Shown one piece after another: positions 33,067 through 48,000 of a stretch of 64,000 nt of DNA. Where the stretch lies: contig NC_047076.1 in NCBI RefSeq assembly GCF_902459465.1, positions 8,626,146 to 8,690,145 on the forward strand. The letters run 5' to 3'. The position numbers and the translations under genes were made by a program. The notes below the pieces were generated by a model, which was not told where the DNA came from, searched no databases, and saw only the letters and a program-made list of their open reading frames with translations. The number at the start of each line of letters is the position of its first letter. The first letter of the stretch is position 1. The DNA is from Asterias rubens (lineage: Eukaryota; Echinodermata; Asteroidea; Forcipulatida; Asteriidae).

Positions 33067-36000
33067 CTATTTAGAGAGCTTGGAGAGAAGGATTTCGTTC
33101 TTGCGGCACTCCTGAGGAAAAAAAGAAAGAAAAAACATACATTCGTAACGGTTTGTCTCCATTGAAAACAGTACAAGGGACTCTGTGTTAAGAATCCTAA
33201 ACTATAAAAGACACATTATTAAAGACAGTGGACACTATTGGTAATTGTCTAAGACCAGTCTCCTCAGTTGGTGTATATCAGCATATGCATAAAATAACAA
33301 ACCTGTGAAAATTTGAGCTCTATTGGTCATCGAAGTTGCATGATAATAATGAAAGAAAAAACACCCTTCTCCAACTAAGTTGCGAGCATTCGGATGCTTG
33401 AGTTCGTGACCTCAAATTCTAAATCTGAGGTCTCAAAATCAAATTTGTGGAAAATTACTTCTTTCTCAATAACTACGTCATTTCAGAGGGAGCCAATTCT
33501 CACACCATTTTATACTATCAACCTCTCCCCATTGCTCGTTTCCAAGTAAATTTTTATGCTAACAATTATTTTGAGTAATCACCAATAGTGTCCAGTGCCT
33601 TTAAAACTTTCTGACTGGTAACCCCACCAAACAAGGAATATTGAGAAAGCCTACCTCTTTGAAATCTCGGACAGTCTTGAAGTACAGTCTCTGTTTCTCG
33701 ACCAGATCTAGGTAGTTGTCGTTCAGCTGGTCTCGCCTCATCTTTTCCTCCTGCTTCTTTTTCTCCACCTAAAAATTACAAATAAAACAAAACAAGAGAT
33801 GACACAATAAAAATAACATAAAAATAAATAAACAGTTGTTGTCATTGAAAAGTCGGGGGGTTTCGTGACCCCACATTTATACCGGTAGGGCTTAAAGGCA
33901 GTGGACACTATTGGTAATTACTCAAAATAAATATTAGCATAAAACTTAACTTGGTAACGAGTAACGGGGAGAGGTTGATAGTATAAAAGATTGTAAGAAT
34001 TGGCTCCCTCTGAAGTGACGTAGTTTTCGAGAAAGAAGTACTTTTCCACGAATTTGATTTCGAGACCTCAAGTTTAGAATTTGAGGTCTCGAAATCAAGC
34101 ATCTGAAAGCACACAACTTCATGTGACAAGAGTGTTTTTTCTTTCATTATCTCGCAACTTTGATGACTGACTGAGCTCAAATGTTCACAGGTTTGGTATG
34201 TTGTGCATATGTTGAGATACAGCCAGTGAGAAGACTGGTCTTTGACAATTACCAATAGTGTCCACTGCCTTTAAGTTCTGTAGTAAATAGAATGCAGGTT
34301 CGAATCCTGGCCTGGTCAGTCGCGACACTTGTGTCCTTGGCAAGGCACTTTATCAAAATTGCTTCTCTCCACCAAGAATAAGCATTTTTAAATCTTAAAG
34401 TCCTGTAAGCTATCTGCGTGGGATTCGAACATACAACCTTCACATGCTAAAGCAGATACCACAAGACCACCGAGCATTCCCAAAGACCTGCGGCCAGTTT
34501 GAATCCCCTCATAATATAAGCTCCAGGCCACATAAACAGTTTTACAGCCCCACATTGCTTAAAATAAAGAAGCATACAAAGACCCACCTACAAAAACAGC
34601 TGCTCATTAAGATTTAAACCAACATTTATAAATACCTCAGACAGTTTCACTATTCCTATTGGTGGAGAGCGCGTCACGTGGGTGTGTATAAACCTTTGTT
34701 TATGACCAGTAAAAAGTGTTGAAACATGGGCGTGACACGCGAGCTTGCACCTGTTCTTATAAGACAGTTTCTTCATTCCTATTGGTTGAGAGCAACGGCT
34801 GAAACAGTTGTGCCACATCACGCAATACGCGCGACACGCACAGCATTCCCCTATAAGGAGTTGTTTACCCGAGGGCGGCGGAGGGCTTTACCATTTCCGG
34901 GAGGGGTGTTGTGTTGAAAGAAATCATTTATCAATTTTTGCATTTATTTTACTTTTTGACCAAAAAGTGATGATGTTTTTGACCGAAAAGGTATTCATGA
35001 ATGGGAATCAAAGTGTGTTGAATCGGTTTTCAACTAGTGCTTTAAACCCGCAGAGGCCTGGTTCTTTATAATTTACGACGACTTCGTCTCGGTAAAATTA
35101 CCAAGAACCAGGCCCTCGTTGGGATTAAACCACTAGTTGAAAACCTCTTCACCACACATTGATTTCCTTAATTATTTCCAGTTAGATACTTTGTCTAATT
35201 CAATACTTGATGGACATCTACCTTTGTTTTGTTCTGTTTGACGCCGCCGACAATCAACTCCAGCTGTTTCAAGAACTGGTCCTTATTGGCTGAAGAATTC
35301 ATCGCCCTGGAAACGGACATAAACAAAAATAAAAGGCCTGATTATCGAGGAAGGCACTAGAAACGAACTTTTGCAGCAGTTTGGCGCCTTTCAGTAGCAA
35401 TGCATAAGACGGACTTTGCACACGCACTGGCCTTATATGCATGGATGGCTGGTCAGTGGGGCATGCACAGTTAGACACCCTACAAAATAGTGAGCATGTG
35501 CAGCGCAGGCAGACAGTGCTGGCAGTGGGCCGGAGATGGCTGGTCGTCGAGGTGTTTCAGAAGTTGAATCCCAGCACCAGCACAGCGTATGGCCCAATGT
35601 AAAAAGGGGATGGGTTGGTAGAGAAAAGGGAAAGGAGTAAATCAAGAACAAACATTTGATCATTTGTGGTGTGCTTTCAGGCTTTAGCTATCCCTTGTTG
35701 GAAGATCCTTTGAGGAGTCAAAGTGTCTGAAATGCAAGTAAACTATGTTAAAATCCCATGGTTAAACCCCTTCATATCAGTTGGATAGATATAGAGATTT
35801 AAAATGTTTACTTTGCATATAACGTGAAATTGTAAACTACCAGGTCACAGAGGTTAGTTTACTTTATGTACTAACTTGTGATACATGGGCCAAATTTCAT
35901 GAAGCTGATAAGCAGAAAATAATGCTTAGCAAAATTTATTTGCTAAGCAAACGGAGAGTGGGACACTAGTTACAACAATGGAAACTGTATTGAAATTTGG

Positions 36001-39000
36001 CTTGTCGCCAGTTCCTGCTAAAGTAATAGTATAGCATCCATGGTTCTTGTGATGTGTTCGGAGCCCCTTCTCTTAATTCTATTCGTGGTCAGGTTTTGCG
36101 TGCCATATCCTCTTCCAGTAACTAATGTATACATGTATTTACAGTGTTTTGTTTTATTTTATTCGGTATTGTTTACATCGATTTGTTTATATTTTTTGTT
36201 TATACTTTTATTTGATTTTAAATTTATTTCCCTTGTCTTTTATCGTTTATTCTATTTTATAATTTAATGTAGGCTTTTGCTTTTAAAATTTATTTTAAAT
36301 ATATTTTCACAGTCGTTCATGGTGGTCTGTTTCTGTTCCCTATTTTATTTTACTTAATCTTCAATGTATGCTTTAATATTCTTTCCTAAGATGACTCTAT
36401 TTTAATTGTTAACTTTGTACATATCAGATTGTTTTTATATAGGCTATATGAATATTTCTAATTGTTTTTTATCCTTTCCTGTAATTGGCAGCTTGTCCCC
36501 TATTGGTTTGGTCAATAAATATAATATAAATATAAATAAAGCAAGATTTTTCTGTGCTTAGCAAGTTTTTATGCTTACATGCTTTATGAAATTGGGTCCT
36601 GTTACTTGATATGGGTATTTTTATTTTTTATTTTATGCAAGTCGCCTGACACACAAGGCCTGAAGGCCACTTCAAGGTGTGGGCTACAATTACTTTTTTC
36701 AAGAGGTCGTTGCCACCTACTCCTAGGGCTGAAACAGGGTTACCCCTTTCACAGTCCATACGAATGTAGGCTTGGGTATCATCAATTCGAAGCCTGGCCA
36801 GTAGAGCAGAAAGCACTACCTCCCCAATTTTATGTGGCAAGTGTCACGACCGGGATCTGAACCCACACCCTGCTGATCAAACACCAGTGCTTGAATCCGG
36901 TGCTCTTAACCGCTCGGCCATGTCACTGCCACAGAGATTTGAAAAACCATTACTTGTTATTCGTTGTTTCTAGAGGTCATGGAAAGAGAAGATGACTTAC
37001 TGTCCGAAGTTATCATGGATGGAGTTGAGTAGGGTGATCTCTTTCTCTAGGTAGAGTTTGGTGTCGTCCAGTGTGTTGTACAAAGTGTAGAACTGCTTTG
37101 TCTCCTTGTGTGTGTTGGCGACTACAAATGGAAATAGAAAACAAACTCAAGATGATGAACATAGAATCCGCACCCAACTTCATGGAGCTGCTCTAAGACC
37201 TCATCACTCATGAGACATCACCGCCCACCGATTCTAACTGCATAGGCATAACCACTGCAGATTTTTTTGCAATAATTTAAAAAAAACTACCACCTTTAGA
37301 ACTGAAAGTTTCAAAGGTTGGTTTTATTGTATACGTCCACATTTATATATGATTCAAACAGCAGAGCTTTTCCAAAAATGAAAGGTATACTTTGCCCTTT
37401 AAAGGATTTGGGTACCTTTTCAAAATGTCCATAGATTTACATTGAACTTACATGGTTTAAAGATAATGATAGTGGAAACAGTTGTGCCACATCACGCGAT
37501 ATGCGCGAAGCGCACAGCATTCCCTCATAAGGAGTTGTTTAACCGAGGGCCTTACCATTTCATAGCTGGAGGGGTGTTGTGTTGAAAGAAATCATTGAAC
37601 AATTATAATTTTTGCATTTATTTTACTTTTTGACCAAAAAGTGTTGATGTTTTTGGACCAAAAAGGTATTTATAAATGGGAATCAAAGTGTGAATCGGTT
37701 TTCAACTAGTGGTTTAAACCCGCCGAGGCCTGGTTCTTCGTCTCGGTAAAATTATCAAGAACCAGGCCTCGTTGGGTTTAAACCACTAGTTGAAAACCTC
37801 TTCACCACACATTGATTCCCTTATTACAATGTTATCTTGTGATTTGTTTACCTTGGTTGTAGAGCTCCACGAATCGTCTCTGGTACTGTGATAATTCTGC
37901 TCTGGATGGAACGTCATCAATCTTCCTTTGCAATGCTGCAATTTCTCTCGTCTTCCGTGCCTTGACATCCCCAAAACAAACAAACAAACAAACAAACAAA
38001 CAAACAAACAAACAAACAGATAAACAAGCAAGCAAACAAACAAATGCAAACAATTTCATATTTGATTTCAAGAAAAGGTAGTTTTGAAAAATGTTTCCCT
38101 CAAGTTCTGTTTCAACTTATGCATGAAAAAAAATAAAAATAATATTGACTCTTATATATAGCGCAATTACAAAGAATGATCATTGCGCTTTGCACATTAT
38201 TACCCCCGGTCACTGGGTCATTTATTTCATTCCGTATTCAACTCAGCTCATACAAACTGTGCTGCCAAGTATGTAGCACACTAAGCTAAATCACAAGAAC
38301 CATCTCTGCCCTCACAGGTACCCATTTACCCCTGGGTGATGAGAAGCAATTATATTTAATAGTCTTGCTCAAGAACATAAATGTCATGACCAGGATTCGA
38401 ACCCACACCCTGATGACTCAACCAGCAGAACTCAAGTCCGATGTACTAAACCGCTCGGCCATAACACAAAAATTCTCCCATCTTTCGTTTTTGAAATGCA
38501 ATTCTTCAGAGAGGAAGCAGGAACTTACCAAGAGGAGACGGAATTTCTGGAGTTTTTCCTGGCCAGCTTCGTACCGTTTCAGAATCATCTGATCCCTTTC
38601 GGACAGCTCCGTCTCGCCCCCTTCGTTCTTCAACTCTGAGATGCTCTGCTGGAGTCGTGACATTTCCTCCTAGTTACCCCAAAACAGAACATCTTTTTCA
38701 ATCAAGAACAACAACAAAGACAACAACAACAACAACAACAACAACAACATCAACAAAAAAACAGCTGATGGTGAGAGCTCATTGCTATTTTGGGATTTGA
38801 AACTTTGCTTGGTGGAAGTATAGACGATGTGACCTTTGTTTACATTCAAACCGCCCTCTGTTGACAAAACACTGTACACGTCATGTTTCGCCGGGCAAAA
38901 AGACGCGTAGTCATGGTAAGATTGTGTGTACTTTCTAGCTGGCTGCCAAAACACAAAGGTTTTGCCCGGCGGTATGCACTCGAATCATGTTATGGTTTAA

Positions 39001-42000
39001 GAGTGACGTCAGAGGTCACATCCTCTATAACTAAGTTTGTGGTAACACCATAAGAACAGGTCTACTTCAGGCTTGTTGGTTCTTAAAAAAGACACTATTG
39101 GTAGTTACTCAAAATAACAATTTGCACAAAATCTTACTTGGTAACGAGTAATGAGGAGAGGTTGGTATTGGCAGTAAAAAACATTGTGAGAAGCTGCTCC
39201 CTCTGAAGTGGAGTAGTTTTCGAGATAGAAGTAATTTTCCACGAATTTGATTTCGAGACCTCAAGTTTAGAAATTGAGGTCTCGAAATCAACCATCTAAA
39301 CGCACACAACTTCGTGTGACTAGGCTGTTTTCTTCTTTCATTATTATCTCGCAACTTTGATGACCGATTGAGCTCAAATTTTCACAGGTTAGTTGTTTTA
39401 TGCATATGTTGAGATACACCAACTGTGAAGCCTAGTCTTTGACAATTACCAATAGTGTCCACTGCCTTTAAGAAAATCAATCAATCAAAAGTCATTTATA
39501 GAGTGCAAAAATCTAACGATTGCTCCAAGATGCTGAGGTACTGTTGAACTATTAGTAAGCCTGGTAGAACAGGTATAGCTTTGTACACTTTTTTACTGAA
39601 TTTTTTTGTTATAAACAACCAGTGGTGACTGCATTGTTTGACCACTTAAGCCGGAGCACATATTCTTTAACACAAAAGAAAACTGTCATTTTTACAAACT
39701 CCATTATCTCCTTGAAGATATTGTTTTACAGCAAAATAAGTAAACAAGTAAATGAGTAATAAGTTATAGAGAAGTTCTAACTCATTGAAATTCCTTTTCA
39801 TTTAATCAAGAAAACATTGCAAATGGTAAACAAATGTCAAAGATCTTTGACTTTCTTTTCTCAGCGTGATCTGTAATCTCAAACACCTTTTTTGTACACA
39901 GTCATATGTCGCTCTGTTAGGCATTTCAGATCTTTCCACTCCCAACTTTTGCAAAATGGCAACCTTTTTAACCATCATTAGAAAGATTTGATCTCACTCT
40001 TTCCAATGACGGTAATCGAGGGTAAACATGGACAAAACTACAGCTTTATTACAAATGACCTTTGTGCTCAGGATTGAATCCTTTGTTGTGTGTAAGCTTG
40101 GTTGACAAATATCACTGGTAAGGAAGAGGGGGTATGAGTGCAGTAAACTAAAGTCCCCTGTAGTAAGGAAAGAGTTAAGGTGTGACTTGAACGAGGTGAG
40201 TGAGCTTGCATTTCTAATTTGTACAGGAAGCGTACATTTGTATTCCACATTTCGACATTAAGTGAAGACAGGCCTGATACTTCACGGAGGCAACGAAGGC
40301 GATTGCCTCCGTTGCCCCTTGCCATTGCCTTGGTGCCCTTGAAATGCTCCAGTAGAAATTTACAATTTCCTCATAGGGTGCCCTTTGCCAAAGAGTAAAT
40401 GCCTTGGTGCCCTTGCCCTTTCAAAAACGAAGCATACAGGCCTGTGAAGACATGGACCCAAATGTGCTTACCTTGCAGTGTGCTCTAAACTCTTGTTCCT
40501 GCTTCTTCAGGTTTTCATTCATGGCAACCAGGGATCGGAGTTTCTGCAAGACACTTTTTAATGGGGAAACAACAGAAAAATATTAATTGCAAATAAAATG
40601 AACCAAGGAAACGTTATCGTAATAAGATAGAGTGCAGATCTACCTTGGTGGTGAAGGGTTGGGATCAACGTTACAACCTCTTTTCAACTGTAGGTCTGTA
40701 GCCAGCCTCTGTCTTTTATAATAATAATTGATAATTTATTGATCTTCTATTGCACTCTCTCCAGGACCAGCCTGTTCAAGGGCGCATGATAGTAAAAATT
40801 GCAAAAGATTAAGAAAATGACATACAATAAGTGAACAGTTTAAAGAAAAGTACACCCGTAAAAGAGGGAGCCGTTTCTAACAATGTTTTATACTATCAAC
40901 CTCTCCCCATTACTTGTTACCAAGTAAGGTTTTATACTAATAATTATTTTGAGTAATTGCCAATAGTGTCCACTGCCTTTAAGAGGAATATTAATTTATA
41001 CCTTCAGCTCCCAGAGTTAGTTTAATCTTTATGTTTTTGCTTTGTGACGCCCATTACCAATAGTGGCTTTTAACCTTGTTTGAGGGGCAAACTTCCATAT
41101 ACAAAAACAAATAAAAAATATAAACTGGAGTTACAGACAATAGAAGGAAAACACAACAGTCTATTGGAGATGGGTTGGAAATTGGCTCGAAGAACAGAAA
41201 ACAAATGGGTAAGACTAATAATAAGGGAATCAATGTTTGGTGAAGAGGTTTTCAACTGTAATATAAAGGCAGTGGACACTATTGGTAATTACTCAAAATA
41301 ATTATTATCATCAAACCTTTCTTGATTACGAGCAATGGGGAGAGGTTGATGGTATAAAACACTGTGAGAAACGGCTCCCTTTAAAGTAACATAGTTTTCA
41401 AGAAAGAAGTAATTTGATTTCGAGACCTCAAGTTTAGAACTTGAGGTCTCGAAATCAACCGCGGGTATCACGTGATGTGGCACAACTGTTCCAGCCGGTG
41501 CTCTCGACCAATAGGAATGAAGAAACTGTCTTATAAGCACAGGTGCAAGCTCGCATGTCATGCCCATGTTTCAACACTTTTTACTAGTGTTATATCATCC
41601 GTTCAAACAACCCCTCGTGATGCCCTCTCGACCAATCAGAATGGACAAACTGTCTTAGGTATTTATGATAAAATAAATAATAATAACTATTTCTTATAAT
41701 TTCACAATAACCATCTCAATGTGCTTTAGTGCCCTGGTCATAATTATGGCCAATAACATTCCTGTAGTCTCAACTCCCTAGTGAGTATACAACCTGGGTA
41801 CTCGTAGCGCTCCAAAAGCTTTTTCATACACAATATCAAACTCTACCCTTGCAGGTACCCATTTATATACATGGGTCAAGAGAAGCACTTAAAGTAAAGT
41901 ATCTTGCTTAATTAAGTACACAAGTGTCACGACTGGGACCCAAACTCACACTCCACTGACTTAACCACAAGAACTTGAGTATGATGCTCTTAACCACTCG

Positions 42001-45000
42001 GCCATCTCACCCTAATGGAATGGGAATCAAGAACAGGTAAACGAGAAGAGAGACAAAGAAATAGACTTGTGCAGGAACAGAATGGACAAGAACAACAAGG
42101 AACTAAGATTATCAATTTTGATTTTTTTCTAGACGAGAATTTTCACCTTTTGTTCTCCTCCGTCTCGATGGTCTCAAGCTCCTCCATTTCTTCATTGATC
42201 TTCTTTGAGTGTTCTTGGACGACTTCTAGTTTGCTCTGAGTTTCCGTGTGAGTTTCTTTCAGCTCGGAATGACGAGAGTTCAACTAAGAAGAGAAAGAAA
42301 AAAACTTTAACTCTGGGCACATAGCGTGAAAGCATGTGAGCTCTGAAACTTGCCATACTCGGCAATCTGGGGCTTTATTATGTTCTTCTGTGCTTTTTAT
42401 ATGCCTTCTCTTGCCTTAATGTATTTTTGGGGATTTAAGGAGACATACGCCTTTTGGCGATAGTTATTTTTTTAACTTTTATACTCTCCTGGGCACCCCA
42501 CTGTTGTTTTACTTTGTTTTCTTCAATATTTTTAATGAATTTACATGTGCTTGTAAATGTGATTGCCTGAATAAATATTATTATTATTATTATTATTACT
42601 ATTATCTTCATTATTTTATGAATATGATCATAAAAAAATAATGAGAATAATTCGTTTTGTTAATATTTTTTTTAGGGGGGGGGGGCACTGCACAGGACCA
42701 AATTTCATAAAGCTATCAAGCAGAAAATACTGCTTAGCAGATTTCTTTGCTCAGTAAAAAATAGGTGTGGGGTACCAATTACAACAATGTAAATGTAAGC
42801 TCTATGGAATTTTGGCTGGTAACCAGTTTCTGTTAAGCAAAATTTAAGCAGTATTTGTTAACTGTTTTGATTGGACAATATAACCCTTATAGTTACTATG
42901 GCAACGACCTCTCACCTCCGTCAGCTTCTTCTCCTGATTGGTTATCTGCTTGTTGAGTGATGCGACTATTCTCTGATGCTGCTGTGCACCGCTCATTCTC
43001 TCCGGCTTGTCGTCCATTTGGAGCTCAGATTTCTTCAGAAGAAAAAAAAATTGATAAAAATTTAAAAAAACGGGGAAATCTTTCAAAGATTTTGTGAAAA
43101 TTTCCCCAGTGGGATGTTGATGGATAACTCTTTTGTTCAACAATGTGCTGAAATGTTTAGAAGGACAACAAAAATAACATAGGCAAGGTGTTTTTTTTGT
43201 TACGCAAGTCGCCAGACACACAAGGCCTGAAGGCCACTTCAAGGTGTGGGCTACAATGGTTTTTGTCCAGAGGCCTATGCCACCTACTCCTAGTGCTGAA
43301 ACAGGGTTACCCCTTTTACAGTCCATATGGATGTAGGCTTGGGTATCATCAATCCGAAGCCTGGCCGGTAGAGCAGAAAGCACTACATGCCCAATTTTAT
43401 GTAGCAAGTGTCACAACCGGGATTCGAACCCACACTCTGCTGATCAAACACCAGAGCTTGAATCCAGTGCTCTTAACCGCTCGGCCATGACACGCCTGTT
43501 CAATGGGCCCTGGGCAATCCACATTTATGTGGATTCCACTCCTAAGAAGCGATACCAACAACCAAATGGGCACAAAAGGTTGAAAATAGTTCACAATTAT
43601 CTACCTTCACATGCACCAATTTACTCCTGTGCGATTGGAAGCAATTATGAGGAACTGTCTTGCCCGATGAAGAATCACGATCGGGAATCGAACCCATACT
43701 CAGAACATGAGTTTGAGGAGTTCTGGGTCCAATTTCATACCTCTGCTTATGGCAAGCAAAGAATCAACGTCTATGGAAGCAGGGAATCCATTCCTTACCT
43801 CAAGCGCATTTCACGGGTTAGCAGGGAACTTTTGCTTATGCCTATGTGTACTCCACATTACTATAGGCATTCTTTGCTTTACACCACTAAAGCAGACATT
43901 TGGCATTTTCAAAGTAAGCGGAATGGTGATCGTAAGCGCAGAATACAGTGATAAGCAGAGCCATGAAATTAGATCCAGGGCCCAATTTCATAGAGCTGCT
44001 TGGCACAAAAATTTGCTTAGCATGAAATTGCTCCCTTGATAAAAACAGGATTACCAACCGAAAATTTCCTTTTGTTGCATATTGCTTGTTACTGGTATTC
44101 AGCTGATGTTTGCTTATTCTGAAAATCATGTGGAAATTTGGTTGGTAATCTTGTTTTTATCAAGAAAGAAATTTCATGCTAAGCAAATTTTTGTGCTAAG
44201 CAGCTCTATGAAATTGGGCCCTGGTCTGATCAAGGTCTGGTAATGAGAAAATTCTTACCTTATCTGCGTACTCGGCTGCTATTTGTTCAATCTCTTCCGA
44301 CTGGAGACCGACGATGGAACCAACAGTACTGGCCGTCACTTTACCCTGAAGGAAGAGGGACAAATATTAAAAAGTATTGTTGTCAGTAAAAAGGGAGGTT
44401 CTGCCATTGGTAGACATTTTGTCAAATTTCTCAAATACATTTTCAAAACTACAAATTGTGTATTGCTTATATCGGAAGGTAACTTTATAAAACAACTACC
44501 ATTCAACAATTTAAAAAAAGAATCTTCAGTGGTTTGATATAATTGTGCAACTTTCAGGAAACTTGAGGTTTTTAAAGTAATTATCTTAAAAAACATTAGG
44601 GTAAAACAAAAAAGTTAGTGACCTGACGTTTCGACTCTAGCAGAGTCTTTCTTGAAGGCTAAATGACAACACAAACATAAAGAGATATACTGGTGTAAAA
44701 AAGCAGTCAAGTGAGTGAAAATAGATAACAGAGATGAAAGCACACGGAGAAAGCAGGGAATCAACAAAGAGGTGGGTAACAGAAAGGGGGAGGGGGTGTG
44801 GGAAGGAGCCAAATAAAAACTAGCAATTATTATAACTTACAAATAATCTGCCTTTTCATTGGTTTAGAGATATGTCTTAGTTTTACCATACGGCGACCGT
44901 GTGATAGTGCATCGTTTGCTGTGTGATAGTGCATCGTTTGCTGTGTGATTGTCCGACGACTATCACACGGCGTGCAGTACCCAGAAGTGTGTTTACCCAC

Positions 45001-48000
45001 CTCAAAACCTAATCAGTTGTGCATCTGTGTATCTGAAACGCGCGTACAAACTTCACATGTACAAGGATGATAAATAGTCTGTTGGGGTGTTATAAAACAA
45101 ATATTGACTGCTTTAACTCATGCTATGGTTAAAACTCTGAATCTCTCGGTGATCCCCGGACCGTTCTGTTTTCCCTTGGCTGCACCTTGGGAATCTAGAA
45201 CGCTCCGGAGATCACCTCGGGCGTCGTAGTTTTAACAATAGCATTCGAAGCAGTCAATATTTTTATAATATTATTTAATATTCCAGTTCTTGATTGCTTA
45301 GTTACAGCTGTCAGGAAAGTTTAAAGAGAAGGGAAAAATCCTGCACTATTGAAAAAAAGCCTGACAAGTCACAATCCTTATTTAAATCTGTAAATAACTG
45401 ACCTCTTCCGTGATGGATAAGCCCTTCATGAGAGCCTGGATTTTCTTCTCTTCTTGTGCTTGGGATTCTTCAGAGTCCATGGAGTCCGAACGAGGCTTGT
45501 TGGCAGCCGTCAAACCTGCTGCTAGGGCCTTCTTCTTAGCTTCTTGTTCTGCCTCCTTCTCTGATTTGGACGTCCGGCTCATGCCATAACGCCTAGAAAA
45601 AAAGATTTGTCATAATATTATCTTCCTTTTTTGTTCACCCTACACCCATTAGTAAGCCTGTGCTTGAGTCCAACTATTGATTTCTATGTGAGACTGTCAC
45701 TTTTCAACAACCCAGTTAAACCTGCCGCCCATCTATAACAAAAAAAGTCAAAAAATATATCGCAATGTTTCCTTCACATTTCAGCCTAAATTTTACCATC
45801 TGCGAATGCTTTGATACACACTTTTAGAAATACACCGCAATGCATCTTCGGAAAATTGTCACGACTTGTGTTGAAGTCGCGACTACTGTAACGACTTGTG
45901 TTGAAGTCGCGACTACTTGCGAGTAATTGTGACTAGTCGAGAAGCAATTTCACTAGTGGCCCAGGCCTACCAATGAGTGATATGCACTGTATGGTCAACC
46001 CACTGAAAAATGTCACCCAAGAGTAGGAGATTTTAAAGTTTTTATTATTTTTATAACCGTCATGGAGAACAGAGACTTGGATAGGTTAATTCTTGGTGTA
46101 CCTTCCGTATTCCAGAAGAGTGGACTGAACTTTAAGCTCCTCGTCTCTGAGTCGGTGGGCATCTTGTCGACGATACCTCCTCTGTGGTTTGTAGACATCC
46201 TTCACGTTGCTGATGGTGCCAACTGATTTATCCTTTCTCGACTCAAACTCAACATCCTGCATGGAGATAATATGATCGTGTTGAGGTAAAAGAACGTCTT
46301 TTAAGCCATACACTGAGCTTTCATTACATTCTGGCTTAGAACTAAACTTAGTTTATCCATGTCCTGGTTTGGTTACATTCATTTAAATGGCAATTAATAA
46401 TCCACAAGATAAACTGATTTGGAATTTTGTTACACAAATTTGGGTTGAACAAAGACAAATTTGGTTGTGCTAAGCTATTTTCAGGCACAACGCAAGTGAG
46501 GAGCGAGGCAGCCGAAACGCCACGGGACATGATACCCACAACGGTACTCTAGAAAATGTTGAGGTTTATTATGCTCTTAGGTGCATTGTTAGCATGTACT
46601 AGGCTTATTTAACATTATTGTAGTTGTACACTGTTGTTGCCAGGCTTATACTAGGCTAAACGGAAACGCGGAAGAGTTGCATGCCTGTACTTTTTGTGCC
46701 TAAGCAGCTCAATGAAATTGGGGCCTGTTCAAAAGCTGACAAAGCTTACCAGTCCCACTGGCTAGTCACTGAAAAGATTTAAGGCCATGCACTACAACAG
46801 GCAAGCTAATGTAAGTAAATATGTTAATGCCTTTTAACACAAATTGTATGAGAAGTTTTGTAAGGGTCTTGTGTTATAATTTATGGCTTGCGATATTTCC
46901 TAACTTCTAAACAATTTGTGGTGTTTATTTTGTGATGTTTTGCTGGTGTTACCGTGTTAATCATTGTCCTTTTGCTGTTTATTTAATTGTTTCTTGATTA
47001 TTTTGTTGAGTGCTTGTGTACATTTTGTGGAATGGGCACAATATAAATCAACAAATTATTATACCTCTGGTGTCTGATGATGTTTGTTAAATTGCGAGAT
47101 GGAGAATGCTCGGATCAGATCGCCCATTTCTTCCCTAGTCTCGATGGCACGTTTGACAAGCCACTGGACCACCGGGTAGATATGGATGAAGTCCAGCCCC
47201 TGGATCTGGTGAGGCTCGATGCGGTGGGGACATTTCATTCTTGGAAGGACGGCTACGATCTTCTCCGTTAAAGCGCTATTACGAAATAATAATAATAATA
47301 ACAATATAAAGATTTTTAATGCGCACATATCCACCCTGTTGTGTGTTCAAGACGCAGTAAAACCAAAAACAAAATCATCAAGACCTGCTCGTTTCAGAGA
47401 CAAGTGTCACGACAGGGAATCGAACCCACTCTGCTGATCAGAAACACCAGGGCTCGAGTCCGGTGCTCTTGTGCGATCGGCAACAACATGCCATTAAGGA
47501 ATGCTCACATTTTTTGTCCGATTGTGGAATTTTCTTGGAAGAGGAGGTCTACATCGATGTCAAAGTTACAGGTTGTGATGCACCACGTCATACCACCAAC
47601 AACCTGTCACAAAAAGAAACAGAAAAATAACAAATACAACTAGATATAGTGTTTGTAGAAACAAACACTAGGTGTTCGGCTATAGTTGGGTCAGTGTTTG
47701 AATCAATTAAAAAAGTGTTGTTGTTAACAGCTCGTCAAAGCTCAAAGAAATCAAACGAAAATGTTTTCTCGATGTGTGATTTGGTAAGCATCAATGTCTA
47801 CATTTCAACCTATAGCCTTTAAATAATGCCTTTTCAAAGCACTTTACAGGCACTTCCGGTTTAAAAAAGTCAAAAGGTCAAGAGAAGGTCACCAACATAC
47901 CCATTTTTGTGAAGTACGTGAGGCCCTTTCAAATGATGTATAGATTGTCAAAAGAACTTTTGTGGTTGAGGAAATGTGAACTGATGAATAATGACGACTG

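Noticed and set aside
40629-40690. Missing CCDC93 microexon near GATCCCAACCCTTC (minus strand)
   Set aside because: A donor-like AAG|GTAGAT is present and the peptide has a DP, but the phase does not join to the next exon and the acceptor lacks a pyrimidine tract.
43400-43490. A Leu/Ser-type tRNA gene
   Set aside because: The same sequence heads several dispersed elements with a common body; it is a SINE promoter, not a tRNA.
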